From: Alkalicaulis satelles
GTDB taxonomy: Bacteria > Pseudomonadota > Alphaproteobacteria > Caulobacterales > Maricaulaceae
Reading direction: 5' to 3'
Length of the DNA: 64,000 nucleotides
NCBI RefSeq assembly: GCF_008630495.1
Contig: NZ_VWOJ01000002.1
Coordinates: 325,001-389,000 of the forward strand
The position numbers and the translations under genes were made by a program. Shown in pieces: positions 20,815 to 31,325 of this stretch (position 1 is its first letter; the number at the start of each line of letters is the position of its first letter). The notes beneath the pieces are model-generated. The model made no database searches and was not told the origin of the DNA. It saw only the letters and a list, made by a program, of their open reading frames with translations.

Positions 20815-22113
20815 ATGCGCCTCCTGATCATCGCTTCCGCCGTCCTTTTCGGGATTGGAGCCGCGACGCTGGGCATGTCCGCCGAGCGCCCCGACCGGGA
20901 CCGCGCCGAGACCTTCCGCCAGCTCGAACTGTTCGGCGATGTGCTCAGCCGGGTTGAATCCGATTACGTGGTCGAAACCGACAAGGCCATGCTGATCGAG
21001 GCGGCGATCAACGGCATGCTGACTTCGCTTGATCCCCATTCGCGCTATTTGCCGCCGGAAGCTTTCCAGGAGATGCAGACCACTACGCGCGGGGAATATT
21101 ACGGCATCGGCATCGAGGTCACCTGGCGCAATGACATGGTCACCATCGTCTCGCCCATCGCCGGCACGCCGGGCGAAGAGGCCGGACTGGAAGCCAATGA
21201 CGTGATCCTGGCGGTGGACGGGGACAATATGGTTGGCGCGGGCATGGACGCGGTGGTCGAGCGCATTCGCGGCCCGGCCGGCGAGCCGGTGACCCTGACC
21301 ATCGGGCGCGAGGGCGAAGACCCGTTCGAGGTGACCGTGGTGCGCGCCGCCGTGGAGGTGCGCTCGGTGGTCTATCGCATGGAAGAGGACCTGCCTTACC
21401 TGCGCATCACCACCTTCAACGAGAACACGACAGAGCGCGTGACCGCCGCGCTGCGCGATCTGGTCAACGCTCAGGGCGGGCCGCTGCCGGGTCTGATCCT
21501 GGACGTGCGCTCCAATCCGGGCGGCCTGCTGGAGCAGTCTGTGAGCGTGTCGAGCCTGTTCCTGGACCGCGGCGAGGTGGTCTCCACCCGCGGGCGCGAT
21601 CCGCGCGACACACGGCGCTATAACGCCGAAGCGGGCGATATGCTGGCGGGCGCGCCCATCGTGGTGCTGGTCAATGCCGGCTCGGCGAGCGCCTCGGAGA
21701 TCGTGGCCGGCGCCCTGCAGGACCGCGAGCGCGCGACTGTTGTGGGCCTGCCCAGCTTCGGCAAGGGCTCCATGCAGACCGTGGTGCCGCTGCGCGGGGG
21801 ACGCGACGGCGCGCTGCGCCTGACCACGGCGCGCTATTACACGCCCGCCGGGCGCTCCATCCAGGGCTGGGGCGTGATCCCCGACGTGCTGGTCGCGCCG
21901 CGCCAGATCACGCCGGAGACCCGCATCCTGTCGGGCGAGGCGGACCTGCGCAATGCCTTGTCCAATGAGAACGGCGAGCGCGAGCCGCCCTTCGATTTCG
22001 AGGATATCCGCCAGCCGCCCGAGGACTGGAATACCTCGGACGACTTCCAGCTCAAGGCCGCGCGCGAGGAATTGCGCGCCCGCATGGCCCGGCGCGAGGC
22101 CCGGCTGCAATAA
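20815..22113 (+). CDS. ctpA: C-terminal processing peptidase (S41 family, CtpA)
   Basis: Periplasmic serine protease. The N-terminal signal/anchor MRLLIIASAVLFGIGAATLG is followed by a PDZ domain (YYGIGIEV to DNMVGAGMD) and the S41 domain with catalytic Ser in NAGSASASEIV and Lys in FGKGSMQT. 432 residues from ATG 20815, which has GAGG at a usable distance (9 bases); ATG 20806 touches the GAGG. Substrates of such proteases include envelope and cell-wall enzymes, in keeping with the EnvC-like neighbour. Confidence 0.94.
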   Translation: MRLLIIASAVLFGIGAATLGMSAERPDRDRAETFRQLELFGDVLSRVESDYVVETDKAMLIEAAINGMLTSLDPHSRYLPPEAFQEMQTTTRGEYYGIGIEVTWRNDMVTIVSPIAGTPGEEAGLEANDVILAVDGDNMVGAGMDAVVERIRGPAGEPVTLTIGREGEDPFEVTVVRAAVEVRSVVYRMEEDLPYLRITTFNENTTERVTAALRDLVNAQGGPLPGLILDVRSNPGGLLEQSVSVSSLFLDRGEVVSTRGRDPRDTRRYNAEAGDMLAGAPIVVLVNAGSASASEIVAGALQDRERATVVGLPSFGKGSMQTVVPLRGGRDGALRLTTARYYTPAGRSIQGWGVIPDVLVAPRQITPETRILSGEADLRNALSNENGEREPPFDFEDIRQPPEDWNTSDDFQLKAAREELRARMARREARLQ

Positions 22114-22183
22114 CGCCGCCCATCCAGCCCGCCTGAGCGCCGCCCCTTGCCCGGGGCGGCGCGCAGCGGCATAGACCCGCCCC

Positions 22184-24007
22184 ATGGCCGCTCCTCCGCT
22201 CCTCACCCTCGCCGGCATCCAGCTGACATTCGGCGCGACCCCGCTTCTGACCGGGGCCGACATGATTGTCGGGCCGGGCGAACGCATCGGGCTGGTGGGG
22301 CGTAACGGCTCGGGCAAGTCCTCTTTCCTGAAGATCGCCGCCGGGCTGATCGAAGCCGATGCCGGCGAGCGCTTCGCCCATCCCGGCGCCACGGTGCGCT
22401 ATCTGCCTCAGGAACCGGATCTGGCCGGGCACGCCAGCGTCATCGAGTATGTGCGCGCTGGCCTGACGCCGGGCGATGACGCCTACCGGGCCGATTATCT
22501 GTGCCAGCATCTCGGCCTTGATCCCGAAGCCGCGCCTTCGAAGCTGTCAGGCGGCGAGGCGCGCCGGGCCGCGCTGGCGCGCACGCTGGCGCCCCAACCG
22601 GACGTATTGTTGCTGGACGAACCCACCAACCATCTCGACCTGCCCGCTATTGAATGGCTGGAGGACGAGCTCAAGGGCTGGCGCGGGGCGCTGGTGCTGA
22701 TCAGTCACGACCGGCGCTTTCTGGAGACTCTCACGCGCGCCGTGGTGTGGATCGACCGCGGAATTACGCGCCGGCTGGACAAGGGCTTTTCCCGGTTCGA
22801 GGCCTGGCGCGACGAGGTGTTCGCCGCGGAAGAAGCCGAGCGCCACAAGCTCGCCCGACAGATCGAGCGCGAAGAGCACTGGATGCGCTATGGCGTCACG
22901 GCCAGGCGCACGCGCAATATGCGCCGGGTGGGCGAGCTGCAGGACATGAAGGCCCAGCTGAAAGCCTGGCGCGGCCCCCAGGGCGCAGCCGCCATGGCGC
23001 TGAGCGAAGCCGAACGCTCGGGCAAGCTGGTGATTGAGGCTGAAGGCCTCACCCATAGCTTTGGCGAGCGGGTGATCGCGAAGGATTTGTCCCTGCGCAT
23101 TGCGCGCGGCGACCGCCTGGCCCTGATCGGACCCAACGGGGCGGGCAAGACCACGCTGATCCGGCTCTTGACCGGCCAGCTGACGCCGGCTGAGGGCGCA
23201 GTGCGCCTGGGCGCCAATCTCGACATCGCGGCGCTGGACCAGAATCGCGCGGCCCTGAAGCCCGAATGGAGCGTGGCCGAAGCCATCGCGCCGGGCGGCG
23301 GCGAGCGCGTGGAGGTGGGCGGATCGGTCAAGCATGTGGCCGCCTATATGAAGGACTTCCTGTTCCAGCCCGAACAGGCGCGCACGCCGGTCCGGGCGCT
23401 GTCGGGCGGTGAGCGGGCGAGGCTGATGCTGGCGCGCGCCCTGGCCCTGCCGTCCAATCTTCTGGTGCTGGACGAGCCGACCAATGATCTCGATCTGGAA
23501 ACCCTCGACCTGTTGGAAGGGCTGATCGCGGACTATGCCGGAACGGTTATCCTGGTCAGCCATGACCGCGATTTCATCGACCGCACCGCCACCGCCACGC
23601 TCGCCTATGAAAGCGATGGCGTGTGGCGGCTCTATGCGGGCGGCTATAGCGACATGACCGCCCAGCGCGGAGCGGGCGTGGCGGCGCGCAAAGGCGAGGC
23701 GCCCGCGCGCCAGGACAAATCCGCCAGCCCCCCGGCCCGCGCGCCGGAACGGCCCCAAGGCCGCGCCAAGCTGTCCTTCAAGGACAAGCATGCTCTGGAA
23801 ACCCTGCCCGGCGAGATCGAGGCGCTGGGTGAACGCATCGCAGCGCTGGAGGCCGAGCTGGCCGACCCGGCCCTGTTCACCCGCGATCCGGCCCGTTTCA
23901 ACGCCGCCAGCGCCGAGCTGGCGGGCCTCAGCGATGAGCGCGCCGCTAAGGAAGACCGCTGGCTGGAGCTGGAAATGCTGCGCGAGGAGATGGAGGGCGG
24001 CGGCTGA
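22184..24007 (+). CDS. ABC-F family ATPase (Uup-like)
   Basis: 607 residues with two ABC domains and no membrane segment: Walker A GRNGSGKSS and GPNGAGKTT, signatures LSGGEARRAALA and LSGGERARLMLA, Walker B VLLLDEPTNHLDL and LLVLDEPTNDLDL. The linker between domains has the charged helix of ABC-F proteins, which act on ribosomes. The C-terminal coiled coil (about 530-605), after an Ala/Pro-rich linker, resembles Uup, which also binds DNA. Starts 70 bases after ctpA. Confidence 0.93.
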   Translation: MAAPPLLTLAGIQLTFGATPLLTGADMIVGPGERIGLVGRNGSGKSSFLKIAAGLIEADAGERFAHPGATVRYLPQEPDLAGHASVIEYVRAGLTPGDDAYRADYLCQHLGLDPEAAPSKLSGGEARRAALARTLAPQPDVLLLDEPTNHLDLPAIEWLEDELKGWRGALVLISHDRRFLETLTRAVVWIDRGITRRLDKGFSRFEAWRDEVFAAEEAERHKLARQIEREEHWMRYGVTARRTRNMRRVGELQDMKAQLKAWRGPQGAAAMALSEAERSGKLVIEAEGLTHSFGERVIAKDLSLRIARGDRLALIGPNGAGKTTLIRLLTGQLTPAEGAVRLGANLDIAALDQNRAALKPEWSVAEAIAPGGGERVEVGGSVKHVAAYMKDFLFQPEQARTPVRALSGGERARLMLARALALPSNLLVLDEPTNDLDLETLDLLEGLIADYAGTVILVSHDRDFIDRTATATLAYESDGVWRLYAGGYSDMTAQRGAGVAARKGEAPARQDKSASPPARAPERPQGRAKLSFKDKHALETLPGEIEALGERIAALEAELADPALFTRDPARFNAASAELAGLSDERAAKEDRWLELEMLREEMEGGG

Positions 24008-24047
24008 AGCCGGGGCGGGATTTCCCTGGCGTCACCGGCATAAAAAT

Positions 24048-24067
24048 CGTAACGTATTGGCGTTACG
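24048..24067. promoter_or_regulatory. Palindrome upstream of the secreted protein at 24184
   Basis: CGTAACG (24048-24054) and CGTTACG (24061-24067) with a 6-base centre form a perfect inverted repeat in the 176-base gap after the ABC-F gene. Possible operator; no known regulator site is recognised. Confidence 0.3.
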
Positions 24068-24183
24068 TTGGAAACTTGGCGCCAGCCCGTTGCTCATGCC
24101 GGACACGCGCGCCCGGGCTTTCCGTTTCTGGCCGCTCTGCATTGACGGGGCCGGCGATCCAAAAGGGATAATCAGATAGTCCA

Positions 24184-24648
24184 ATGATCGGCATGTTTGC
24201 CTTGGCGGCCATCTCCGCCATAACGCTGACCGGCCTGGTCGCAGCCCAGGATTACAGGCTGGATCCGGCCTATGGGGAGGTGAACCTGTCCTCCGGCTTC
24301 ACGCCCGACCCCCATATTGTCAATCTTCAAGCGGGCGGTCCGCTCCCGGCGCGCAATATCTCCCGCCAGTGCGACGGCTACATCGCCGACGCGCCGGACG
24401 TGCGTCTCGAATACGCCGCCGGCAGCTGGCCGCTCATCATCTCCACCAACGCCCAGGCCGACACCACGCTGGTGATCAACGGCCCGGACGGCTCGCGGTA
24501 TTGCGATGATGATGGCGGCGAGGGCTTCAACGCCTCGCTGCGCTTCGACGAACCCATGTCCGGCCAGTACGATATCTGGGTCGGCACATACCGCTCGGGA
24601 CGCCTGCCCTCGGCCCAGCTGCAAATTTCGGAAATGTACAGCCAGTAG
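24184..24648 (+). CDS. Secreted beta-sandwich protein of unknown function
   Basis: 154 residues. Signal peptide MIGMFALAAISAITLTGLVAAQ; the mature part has a beta-rich pattern (TTLVINGPDGSRYCDDDGGEGFNASLRF, SGQYDIWVGTY) that resembles pre-peptidase C-terminal (PPC)-type sandwich domains. Two cysteines (in SRQCDGY and RYCDDD) could form a disulfide. Single gene between the ABC-F gene and rpmI; the role is unknown. Confidence 0.75.
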   Translation: MIGMFALAAISAITLTGLVAAQDYRLDPAYGEVNLSSGFTPDPHIVNLQAGGPLPARNISRQCDGYIADAPDVRLEYAAGSWPLIISTNAQADTTLVINGPDGSRYCDDDGGEGFNASLRFDEPMSGQYDIWVGTYRSGRLPSAQLQISEMYSQ

Positions 24649-24677
24649 CGCCTGCCCGCGGCCATGCGCGCCGGCCC

Positions 24678-24705
24678 TTGCATTTCGGGCTGGCGCGCGT
24701 ATAAC
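24678..24705 (+). promoter_or_regulatory. Promoter of rpmI-rplT
   Basis: TTGCAT (24678-24683), a 16-base spacer, then TATAAC (24700-24705), about 100 bases before rpmI. Confidence 0.6.
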
Positions 24706-24808
24706 CCGCGCTCCAATAAATCAGGCCCACCCGGCCCCATCGACATGCCGGGCGGCCGCAGACCGCGTCCAGCGCTGATAAGCGCCTGAATGTTTGAAGG
24801 AGAGCGAA

Positions 24809-25012
24809 ATGTCGAAGATGAAGACCAAAAGCGGCGCCAAGAAGCGCTTCAAGGTCACGGCCACGGGCAAGGTCCTGGCCGCTCAGTCTGGCAAGCGCCA
24901 CGGCATGATCAAGCGGACCCCGAAACAGATCCGCCAGAAACGCGGCACCGTCGCCCTTTCGGCGCCGGACGCGAAGATCGTCAAGCGCTCGTATTTTCCG
25001 TACAACCGCTAA
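24809..25012 (+). CDS. rpmI: 50S ribosomal protein L35
   Basis: 67 residues, [20 protein letters not shown], the standard L35 start. AAGGAG precedes ATG 24809; an in-frame ATG 15 bases earlier (24794) is not used by the family. Paired with rplT as usual; infC is not directly upstream. Confidence 0.97.
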   Translation: MSKMKTKSGAKKRFKVTATGKVLAAQSGKRHGMIKRTPKQIRQKRGTVALSAPDAKIVKRSYFPYNR

Positions 25013-25057
25013 GCGGTCCGGACCCCACCAGATCAGAGCCGTCAAGGAGATCATCCC

Positions 25058-25414
25058 ATGGCCCGCGTTTCCACCGGTCCGGCCCGTCATGCCCGGAGAA
25101 AAAAAGTTCTTGATCAGGCCAAAGGCTATTATGGCCGCCGCAAGAACACCATTCGCGTCGCCCGTCAGGCCGTCGAAAAGGCCAACCAGTACGCCTATCG
25201 CGACCGCCGCGCCAAGAAGCGCGTGTTCCGCGCCCTCTGGATCCAGCGCATCAACGCGGCTGCACGCCTCAATGGCCTGACCTACGCCAGCTTCATGAAC
25301 GGCCTGAACAAGGCCGGCATCGAGCTGGACCGCAAGGTGCTGTCCGACATCGCGATCCACGAGCCCGAAGCGTTTACCTCGCTGGCCGAGCAGGCCAAGC
25401 AGGCGCTGGCGTAA
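25058..25414 (+). CDS. rplT: 50S ribosomal protein L20
   Basis: 118 residues of standard length. Binds 23S rRNA early in assembly. Typical blocks are [18 protein letters not shown] and [21 protein letters not shown]. 45 bases after rpmI with AAGGAG upstream. A GC-rich hairpin follows. Confidence 0.98.
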   Translation: MARVSTGPARHARRKKVLDQAKGYYGRRKNTIRVARQAVEKANQYAYRDRRAKKRVFRALWIQRINAAARLNGLTYASFMNGLNKAGIELDRKVLSDIAIHEPEAFTSLAEQAKQALA

Positions 25415-25444
25415 GAGCTCACCGCTCTCACACCTGGATTTCAG

Positions 25445-25471
25445 CGCCCGCCTGGCCCCGCCAGGCGGGCG
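25445..25471 (+). terminator. Hairpin after rplT, probable terminator
   Basis: CGCCCGCCTGG (25445-25455) pairs exactly with 25461-25471 around a 5-base loop. Only three Ts follow, so termination may be partial, letting some transcription enter pheST. Confidence 0.6.
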
Positions 25472-25571
25472 TTTGCGTCTGGACGCGCCGCAACGCACAA
25501 ACCGGGCGCCCCTTCGCGGCAAAACACGCTAGACACCGCCCACGTCAAACTCACCCGACCGGAATGCACCC

Positions 25572-26654
25572 ATGAGCCAGACCGCCGAACTCGACGCGCT
25601 TGAAGCGCGCTTCACGGCTGACATCGCCGCCGCCGCCGACCTGAAAGCCCTTGACGACATCCGCGTCGCGGCTCTGGGCAAGAAGGGCGAGGTGTCGCTG
25701 AAAATGCGTGCGCTGGGCGGTATGAGCCCTGAGGAGCGCCAGGTGATGGGCCCGGCCCTCAACGGCCTGCGCGACCGGCTGGGCGCGGCGCTGGATGCGC
25801 GCAAATCCGCGCTGGAAGACGCCGCCCTCAACGCCGCGCTGGCGTCCGAGCGTGTCGATGTGAGCCTGCCGGCCCGGCGCGAACCGGCGGGCAGCCTGCA
25901 TCCGGTCTCCCAGGTGATGGAGGAGCTGGCGGCCATTTTCGCCGATATGGGCTTCGCCGTGGCCGAAGGCCCGGACGTGGAGGACGACTTCCATAATTTC
26001 ACCGCCCTCAACTTCCCCGCCGGCCACCCGGCGCGCGACATGCACGACACGTTTTTCATGACGCCCGACGAGGGCGGCATCGCCAAACTCCTGCGCACCC
26101 ATACCTCGCCGGTGCAGATCCGCACGCTGATGGGGTCCAAGCCGCCCGTGCGCATCATCGCGCCGGGCCGGGTCTACCGGTGTGACTGGGACCAGACCCA
26201 TACGCCCATGTTCCATCAGGTGGAAGGGCTGGTGATCGACCGCGAGACCCATATGGGCCACCTGAAAGGCTGCCTGATCGATTTCCTGTCCGCCTTCTTC
26301 GAGACCGACGAGGTGGAGGCGCGCCTTCGCCCGCACCACTTCCCCTTCACCGAGCCCAGCGCCGAGATGGACGTGCGCTATGAGCGTGTGGGCGATGCGG
26401 TGAAGGTGGGCTCGGGCGATAAATGGATGGAGATCCTCGGCTGCGGCATGGTCCATCCCAATGTGATCCGCGCCTGCGGCCTGGACCCGGAGGAGTATCA
26501 GGGCTTCGCCTTCGGCATGGGGGTGGATCGCCTCGCCATGCTCAAATACGGCATGCCGGACCTGCGCCCCTTCTTCGAGCCCGACGCGCGCTGGCTCGCC
26601 CATTACGGCTTCAGCCCGCTCTTGCAAGCCAATCTGGCCACTGGCCTTAGCTGA
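25572..26654 (+). CDS. pheS: Phenylalanyl-tRNA synthetase alpha subunit
   Basis: Charges tRNA-Phe as an alpha2-beta2 enzyme. 360 residues: N-terminal coiled coil for tRNA binding (1-90), then class II catalytic motifs [19 protein letters not shown], the motif 2 region [23 protein letters not shown] and motif 3 [18 protein letters not shown]. Twenty bases before pheT. Confidence 0.98.
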   Translation: MSQTAELDALEARFTADIAAAADLKALDDIRVAALGKKGEVSLKMRALGGMSPEERQVMGPALNGLRDRLGAALDARKSALEDAALNAALASERVDVSLPARREPAGSLHPVSQVMEELAAIFADMGFAVAEGPDVEDDFHNFTALNFPAGHPARDMHDTFFMTPDEGGIAKLLRTHTSPVQIRTLMGSKPPVRIIAPGRVYRCDWDQTHTPMFHQVEGLVIDRETHMGHLKGCLIDFLSAFFETDEVEARLRPHHFPFTEPSAEMDVRYERVGDAVKVGSGDKWMEILGCGMVHPNVIRACGLDPEEYQGFAFGMGVDRLAMLKYGMPDLRPFFEPDARWLAHYGFSPLLQANLATGLS

Positions 26655-26674
26655 TTGACCCGGACGCACACGCG

Positions 26675-29062
26675 ATGAAATTCACCCTCTCCTGGCTCAA
26701 ACGCCATCTGGACACCGATCTCTCCATCCCGGCCCTGACCGACGCCATGACCATGGCCGGGCTTGAGATCGAGCATGTGGACGACCCGGCGGCGCGCCTG
26801 TCCCCCTTCACCACCGCGCGCGTCATCGCCGCCGAGCCGCACCCGGATGCGGACAAGCTGCGCGTTTGCACGGTGGAGACGAAGGACGGCGTCAAGCAGA
26901 TCGTGTGCGGGGCGCCCAATGCGCGCGCCGGCATGACCGCCATCTACGCCCCGCTGGGCGCGTATATCCCGGGCCTGGATTTTTCGCTGGACGCCAAGCC
27001 GCGCAAGATCCGCGGCGTGGAGAGCCACGGCATGCTGTGCTCGACCAAGGAGCTGGAAGCCGGCGAGGATCATGACGGCATCGCCGACCTTGAGGGCGAC
27101 TGGCCGGTGGGCACGCCCGCAGCGCAGGCGCTGGGCCTCAATGATCCGGTGATCGATTTCGAGGTCACCCCCAACCGGCCCGACTGGCTGGGCGTGCACG
27201 GCATTGCGCGCGATCTCGCCGCCGCCGGGGCGGGCGTGTTCAGGGATGAAGCCATCGCGCCCGTGGCGGGGCTTTACCCCTGCCCTGTCCGCATCGAAAC
27301 GGAATGGCCTGAAGCCTGCCCGGTGTTCGCCGGACGGGTGATCAAGGGCGTCAAGAACGGCGCCTCGCCGGACTGGCTGCAGCGCTGGCTCAAATCCGTG
27401 GGCCTGCGCCCGATCAATCTGTTGGCCGATGTGACCAATTTCGTCTCCTACGACCGCGCGCGCCCGCTCCATGCCTATGATCTGGCCAAAATCGGCAAGG
27501 TGATCCGGGCGCGGCGCGGGGCGGGCGAGGGCGATACGTTCGAGGCGCTGGACGGGCGCGAGTATCAGCCCGCCTCCCATCACTGCGTGATCGCGGACGA
27601 TGAGCGCTGCCTTGGCCTGGGCGGCGTCATGGGCGGGGAATATTCGGGCTGCACGGACGCCACGACGGACGTGTTCCTCGAGAGCGCCTGGTTTGATCCG
27701 GCTATCACCCGCGTCACGGGCCGGGAGACCGGCATCGACAGCGACGCCAAATACCGCTTCGAGCGCGGCGTGGACCCGGAAAGCGTGATGGACGGGCTGG
27801 AGCTCGCCACCGCGCTGATCATCGAATATGGCGGCGGCGAACCCAGCGAGGTCACGGTGGCGGGCGAGGCGCCGGCGCGCCTGCCGGACATCGCCTTTGA
27901 TCCGGCGCGGGTGAAGAAGCTCTTGGGCCTGGACCTGCCTTCGGACCGCATCGAGGCCATCCTCACCGCGCTGGGCTTCGCCGTGACGCGCGGCGATGTG
28001 TGGACGGTCGCCCTGCCCAGCTGGCGGCGTGATTGTCATGAGGGCGCGGACCTGATCGAGGAGATCGCCCGCATCGAGGGCTATGACCAGCTGCCCGCCA
28101 CCCGGCTTGCCCGCCCTGACGGGCGCTTGGAGGCGCCGGCCACCGTGTTGCAAAACCGGGTGCGCGCCAGCCGCCGGGCTGTGGCCCAGCGCGGCTATCA
28201 GGAGGCGGTGACCTGGTCCTTCTGCCACCACAGCGAAGCGGCCCTGTTCGGCGGAGCCGGGCCGGGCCTGACGCTGGCCAATCCGATCAGCTCCAAGCTG
28301 GACGTGATGCGCCCCAGCGCGCTTGTCCATCTGATCACCGCGCTGGAAGCCAATGCGCGCAGAGGGCTCACCGATCCGCGCTTCTTCGAGGCCGGGCCGG
28401 TCTATCTCAATGATCAGCCCGACGGCCAGCGCACGGTCGTGGCCGCGGCCCGCCGGGTCATCGCGGCGCGCGACTGGCGCGGCGCGGGCGCGCCGGACGT
28501 GTTCGACATCAAGGCTGATGCGCTCGCCGCGCTGGCCGCAGCGGACGCGCCGGTGGACAATCTGCAGGTCAGCACGGACACCCATGACTGGTGGCATCCG
28601 GGCCGGTCGGGCGCCTTGCGTCTTGGCCGCAATCTGATCGCCGAGTTCGGCGAGCTTCACCCGCGCGTGCTCAAGGCGCTGGACGTGGAGGGCCGGGTTC
28701 TGGCCTTCGAGATCACGCTGGACGCCATCCCGGCGCCGCGCAAGAAAGCCCTCAAGGCCCGCCCGGCGCTGGCCCTGTCAGATCTGATGCCGGTGCGCCG
28801 CGACTTCGCCTTCCTGGTCCCGGAGACGCTCAGCGCGGGCGAGCTGATGCGCGCGGTGCGCGGGGCAGACAAGGCGCTGATCGCCGATGTGGCGCTATTT
28901 GACCGCTATCAGGGCGCGGGCGTGCCCGAAGGCCATGTCAGCCTCGCCCTGGAAGTGACGCTGCAGCCCGCAGACAAGACCCTCACCGAGGCCGAAATCG
29001 AGGCCGCGTCGAAAGCCATCATCACCGCGGCGGAGAAAGCGGGCGCGCGCCTGCGGGCCTGA
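26675..29062 (+). CDS. pheT: Phenylalanyl-tRNA synthetase beta subunit
   Basis: 795 residues, normal length. N-terminal tRNA-binding OB domain (about 40-150, VCGAPNARAGMTAIYAPLG), the B3/B4 editing domain, B5, and a C-terminal anticodon-binding FDX-ACB domain (about 700-795, SDLMPVRRDFAFLV). Operon with pheS. Confidence 0.98.
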   Translation: MKFTLSWLKRHLDTDLSIPALTDAMTMAGLEIEHVDDPAARLSPFTTARVIAAEPHPDADKLRVCTVETKDGVKQIVCGAPNARAGMTAIYAPLGAYIPGLDFSLDAKPRKIRGVESHGMLCSTKELEAGEDHDGIADLEGDWPVGTPAAQALGLNDPVIDFEVTPNRPDWLGVHGIARDLAAAGAGVFRDEAIAPVAGLYPCPVRIETEWPEACPVFAGRVIKGVKNGASPDWLQRWLKSVGLRPINLLADVTNFVSYDRARPLHAYDLAKIGKVIRARRGAGEGDTFEALDGREYQPASHHCVIADDERCLGLGGVMGGEYSGCTDATTDVFLESAWFDPAITRVTGRETGIDSDAKYRFERGVDPESVMDGLELATALIIEYGGGEPSEVTVAGEAPARLPDIAFDPARVKKLLGLDLPSDRIEAILTALGFAVTRGDVWTVALPSWRRDCHEGADLIEEIARIEGYDQLPATRLARPDGRLEAPATVLQNRVRASRRAVAQRGYQEAVTWSFCHHSEAALFGGAGPGLTLANPISSKLDVMRPSALVHLITALEANARRGLTDPRFFEAGPVYLNDQPDGQRTVVAAARRVIAARDWRGAGAPDVFDIKADALAALAAADAPVDNLQVSTDTHDWWHPGRSGALRLGRNLIAEFGELHPRVLKALDVEGRVLAFEITLDAIPAPRKKALKARPALALSDLMPVRRDFAFLVPETLSAGELMRAVRGADKALIADVALFDRYQGAGVPEGHVSLALEVTLQPADKTLTEAEIEAASKAIITAAEKAGARLRA

Positions 29063-29087
29063 GCCCGCCAGCCACGCGCCCATTTAA

Positions 29088-30032
29088 TCAGCCCGTTTCG
29101 CCCGCCTTGCGGGCGCGGCGGCGCTCCAGTCCCTTGCGCACCCAGCGCCGGATCAGCCAGGCGCCGGGGATGATCAGCACCAGCCAGGGCAGGAGTCCGG
29201 CCAGGAAGCTGATCAGCGCGCCCAGGGATTCGGCGAAGGTCCGGCTCATGGACTCGATCGCCTCGCTCACCGGATCGAAATTTGAGCGCGAGACCGGGGT
29301 CAGCTGGGGCTGATAGCTCACGCCCAGCTCCGACATGGACACCCGCAGGCGCAGGGCCGCGATCACGCTTTCACGCGATTCAATATCGGCCTGGACCCGC
29401 GCCAGCTCGCGCTCGACCTGGATCAGCTCTTCCAGACGCGCCTCGCGCTGTTCGAGCATGGCCTGCAGCCGGTCGCGCAGGGCGACGCGCGCGCGCAGGC
29501 GCGCCTCGCCGTCCACGATCTGGGTGGTGAGATCCTCCACCCCGGTCTGCTCTGAGATCACCGAACCGCCCGCGCTCTCCAGCTCGCCGGCCAGTCCTTC
29601 GCGGAAGCCCGCAATCCAGGCCGGCGCGGCGCGCAGGCGCAGGTTTGCGCGGGCATTTTCCGTCCCGGCGTTCTGGGTGGAGGCGTGGACCACCTGGCAC
29701 TGATTGAGCCCCGCCGCCTCGCACGCGGCCACATGGGCGCCGTGCAGATCGGCCAGAGCCGCGCCGGGCAGACGCACCGTGTAGTCATACCGGTAGGCGA
29801 GATAGGCCGCCGGTTCACCCGGCGCCGGCTCGGGCGCGGAAGCATCGCTGCTGCGCCCCGCTGACTCGGCCATCATGGGCGGCGGCGGCGCAGACGCCAT
29901 GCGCGCACCCGAAGCTGTGACCGCCTCGCTGTCTGCGTAATTGACCTCGTGGCGCTCCTCTGCGCCGTCGCACCCGGCCAGCAGCCCGATCGCCAGCACG
30001 CCGGCCAGCGCCATACTCATCCGCATACCCAT
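29088..30032 (-). CDS. DUF4349 lipoprotein
   Basis: 314 residues from the ATG at 30032 (GGGAG 6 bases upstream); the longer frame to 30071 adds residues before the signal and is unlikely. MGMRMSMALAGVLAIGLLAGC is a lipoprotein signal. DUF4349 architecture: beta domain (YRYDYTVRLPGAAL), a central coiled coil with LTTQIVDGEARLRARVALRDRL and ELIQVERELARVQADIESRE, one C-terminal membrane helix (LGALISFLAGLLPWLVLIIPGAWLI) and a basic tail. Envelope protein of unknown function. Converges on pheT. Confidence 0.87.
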   Translation of the reverse strand: MGMRMSMALAGVLAIGLLAGCDGAEERHEVNYADSEAVTASGARMASAPPPPMMAESAGRSSDASAPEPAPGEPAAYLAYRYDYTVRLPGAALADLHGAHVAACEAAGLNQCQVVHASTQNAGTENARANLRLRAAPAWIAGFREGLAGELESAGGSVISEQTGVEDLTTQIVDGEARLRARVALRDRLQAMLEQREARLEELIQVERELARVQADIESRESVIAALRLRVSMSELGVSYQPQLTPVSRSNFDPVSEAIESMSRTFAESLGALISFLAGLLPWLVLIIPGAWLIRRWVRKGLERRRARKAGETG

Positions 30033-30110
30033 GTCCCGCTCCCTGTCCTGGACCTGCGCGCAAGGGTGCACCAGACAATGCGGCCAGAAAAGGGAGGGGT
30101 TGGGGCGTTT

Positions 30111-31325
30111 CTAATCGGGCGTGCCCATGATCAGGGTGCCGTTGGTGCCGCCGAAGCCAAAGGAGTTGGACAGGATGGTGTTCAGTCCGGTTTCGCGGGT
30201 CTGGGTCACCACCGGCAGGTCCGCCAGTTCGGGATCAATGGTCTCCACATTGATGGAGGGGGCGATGAAGCCGTGCTTCATCATCAGGAGGCAGTAGATC
30301 GCCTCCTGCACGCCCGCCGCGCCCAGCGAGTGGCCGGACATGGACTTGGTGCCTGACAGGGCCGGAATGGATTTGCCGAACACCGTGCGCAGCGCCTCGG
30401 CCTCCTTGATGTCGCCCACGGGCGTGGAGGTGGCGTGGGGGTTGATATAGTCGATGGAACGGCCTTTGGCCTGCTCCAGCGCCATGCGCATGCAGCGCGC
30501 CGCGCCTTCGCCCGACGGCTGGACCATGTCATGGCCGTCCGAGGTGGCGCCATAGCCCAGCACTTCGGCCCAGATCGTGGCGCCGCGCGCCTTTGCGCGC
30601 TCATAGTCTTCGAGCACCACAACGCCTGCGCCGCCGGCGATGACGAAGCCGTCGCGGTCCTTGTCGAACGCGCGCGAGGCCTTCTGGGGCGTGTCGTTAT
30701 AGCCCGCGCTCATGGCGCCCATGGCGTCGAACAGATTGGACAGCGCCCAGTGCAGCTCCTCGCCGCCACCGGCGAACATCACGTCCTGCTTGCCGAACTG
30801 GATCTGTTCGGCCGCAGCGCCGATGCAATGCAGCGAGGTGGTGCAGGCCGAGCTGATGGAATAGTTCAGCCCCTTGATCTTGAACGGGGTGGCCAGTGTC
30901 GCCGAGCCGGTCGAACACATCGCCTTGGGCACGGCGAACGGCCCGATGCGCCGCGTGCCTTTTTCACGGGTGATGTCGGCGGCGGCGACAATGGCCTCAA
31001 CGCTGGGCCCGCCACTTCCGATGATCAGGCCGGTGCGCTCGTGGGACACCTCTTCGGGCGTCAGGCCGGCGTCCGCGATGGCCTGTTCCATGGCCATATA
31101 CGTCCAGCCCGAACCTTCACCCATGAAGCGCCAGGCGCGTTTGTCCACATGCTCGGCAGGATTGGCCTTGGGCCGTGCGTGCACCTGGCACTTGAAGCCC
31201 AGCTCGGCGTATTCGGGCGCAGGCCCCACGCCGCTGCGGCCGGCTTTCAGCGCGGCGGCGACCTCCTCGGCATTGTCGCCGATGGAGGACACGATCCCGA
31301 TACCGGTGACGACGACGCGTCTCAT
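30111..31325 (-). CDS. fabB: 3-oxoacyl-ACP synthase I (FabB)
   Basis: Condensing enzyme that elongates unsaturated acyl chains. 404 residues. Catalytic Cys161 in [12 protein letters not shown], histidines in [11 protein letters not shown] and [10 protein letters not shown], and C-terminal [11 protein letters not shown]. Starts within the fabA stop (four-base overlap); FabA and FabB together make the anaerobic unsaturated fatty acid pathway. Confidence 0.97.
   Translation of the reverse strand: MRRVVVTGIGIVSSIGDNAEEVAAALKAGRSGVGPAPEYAELGFKCQVHARPKANPAEHVDKRAWRFMGEGSGWTYMAMEQAIADAGLTPEEVSHERTGLIIGSGGPSVEAIVAAADITREKGTRRIGPFAVPKAMCSTGSATLATPFKIKGLNYSISSACTTSLHCIGAAAEQIQFGKQDVMFAGGGEELHWALSNLFDAMGAMSAGYNDTPQKASRAFDKDRDGFVIAGGAGVVVLEDYERAKARGATIWAEVLGYGATSDGHDMVQPSGEGAARCMRMALEQAKGRSIDYINPHATSTPVGDIKEAEALRTVFGKSIPALSGTKSMSGHSLGAAGVQEAIYCLLMMKHGFIAPSINVETIDPELADLPVVTQTRETGLNTILSNSFGFGGTNGTLIMGTPD

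Noticed and set aside
24794-24808. Earlier ATG for rpmI
   Set aside because: L35 proteins begin at the later ATG, which has AAGGAG at the right distance.
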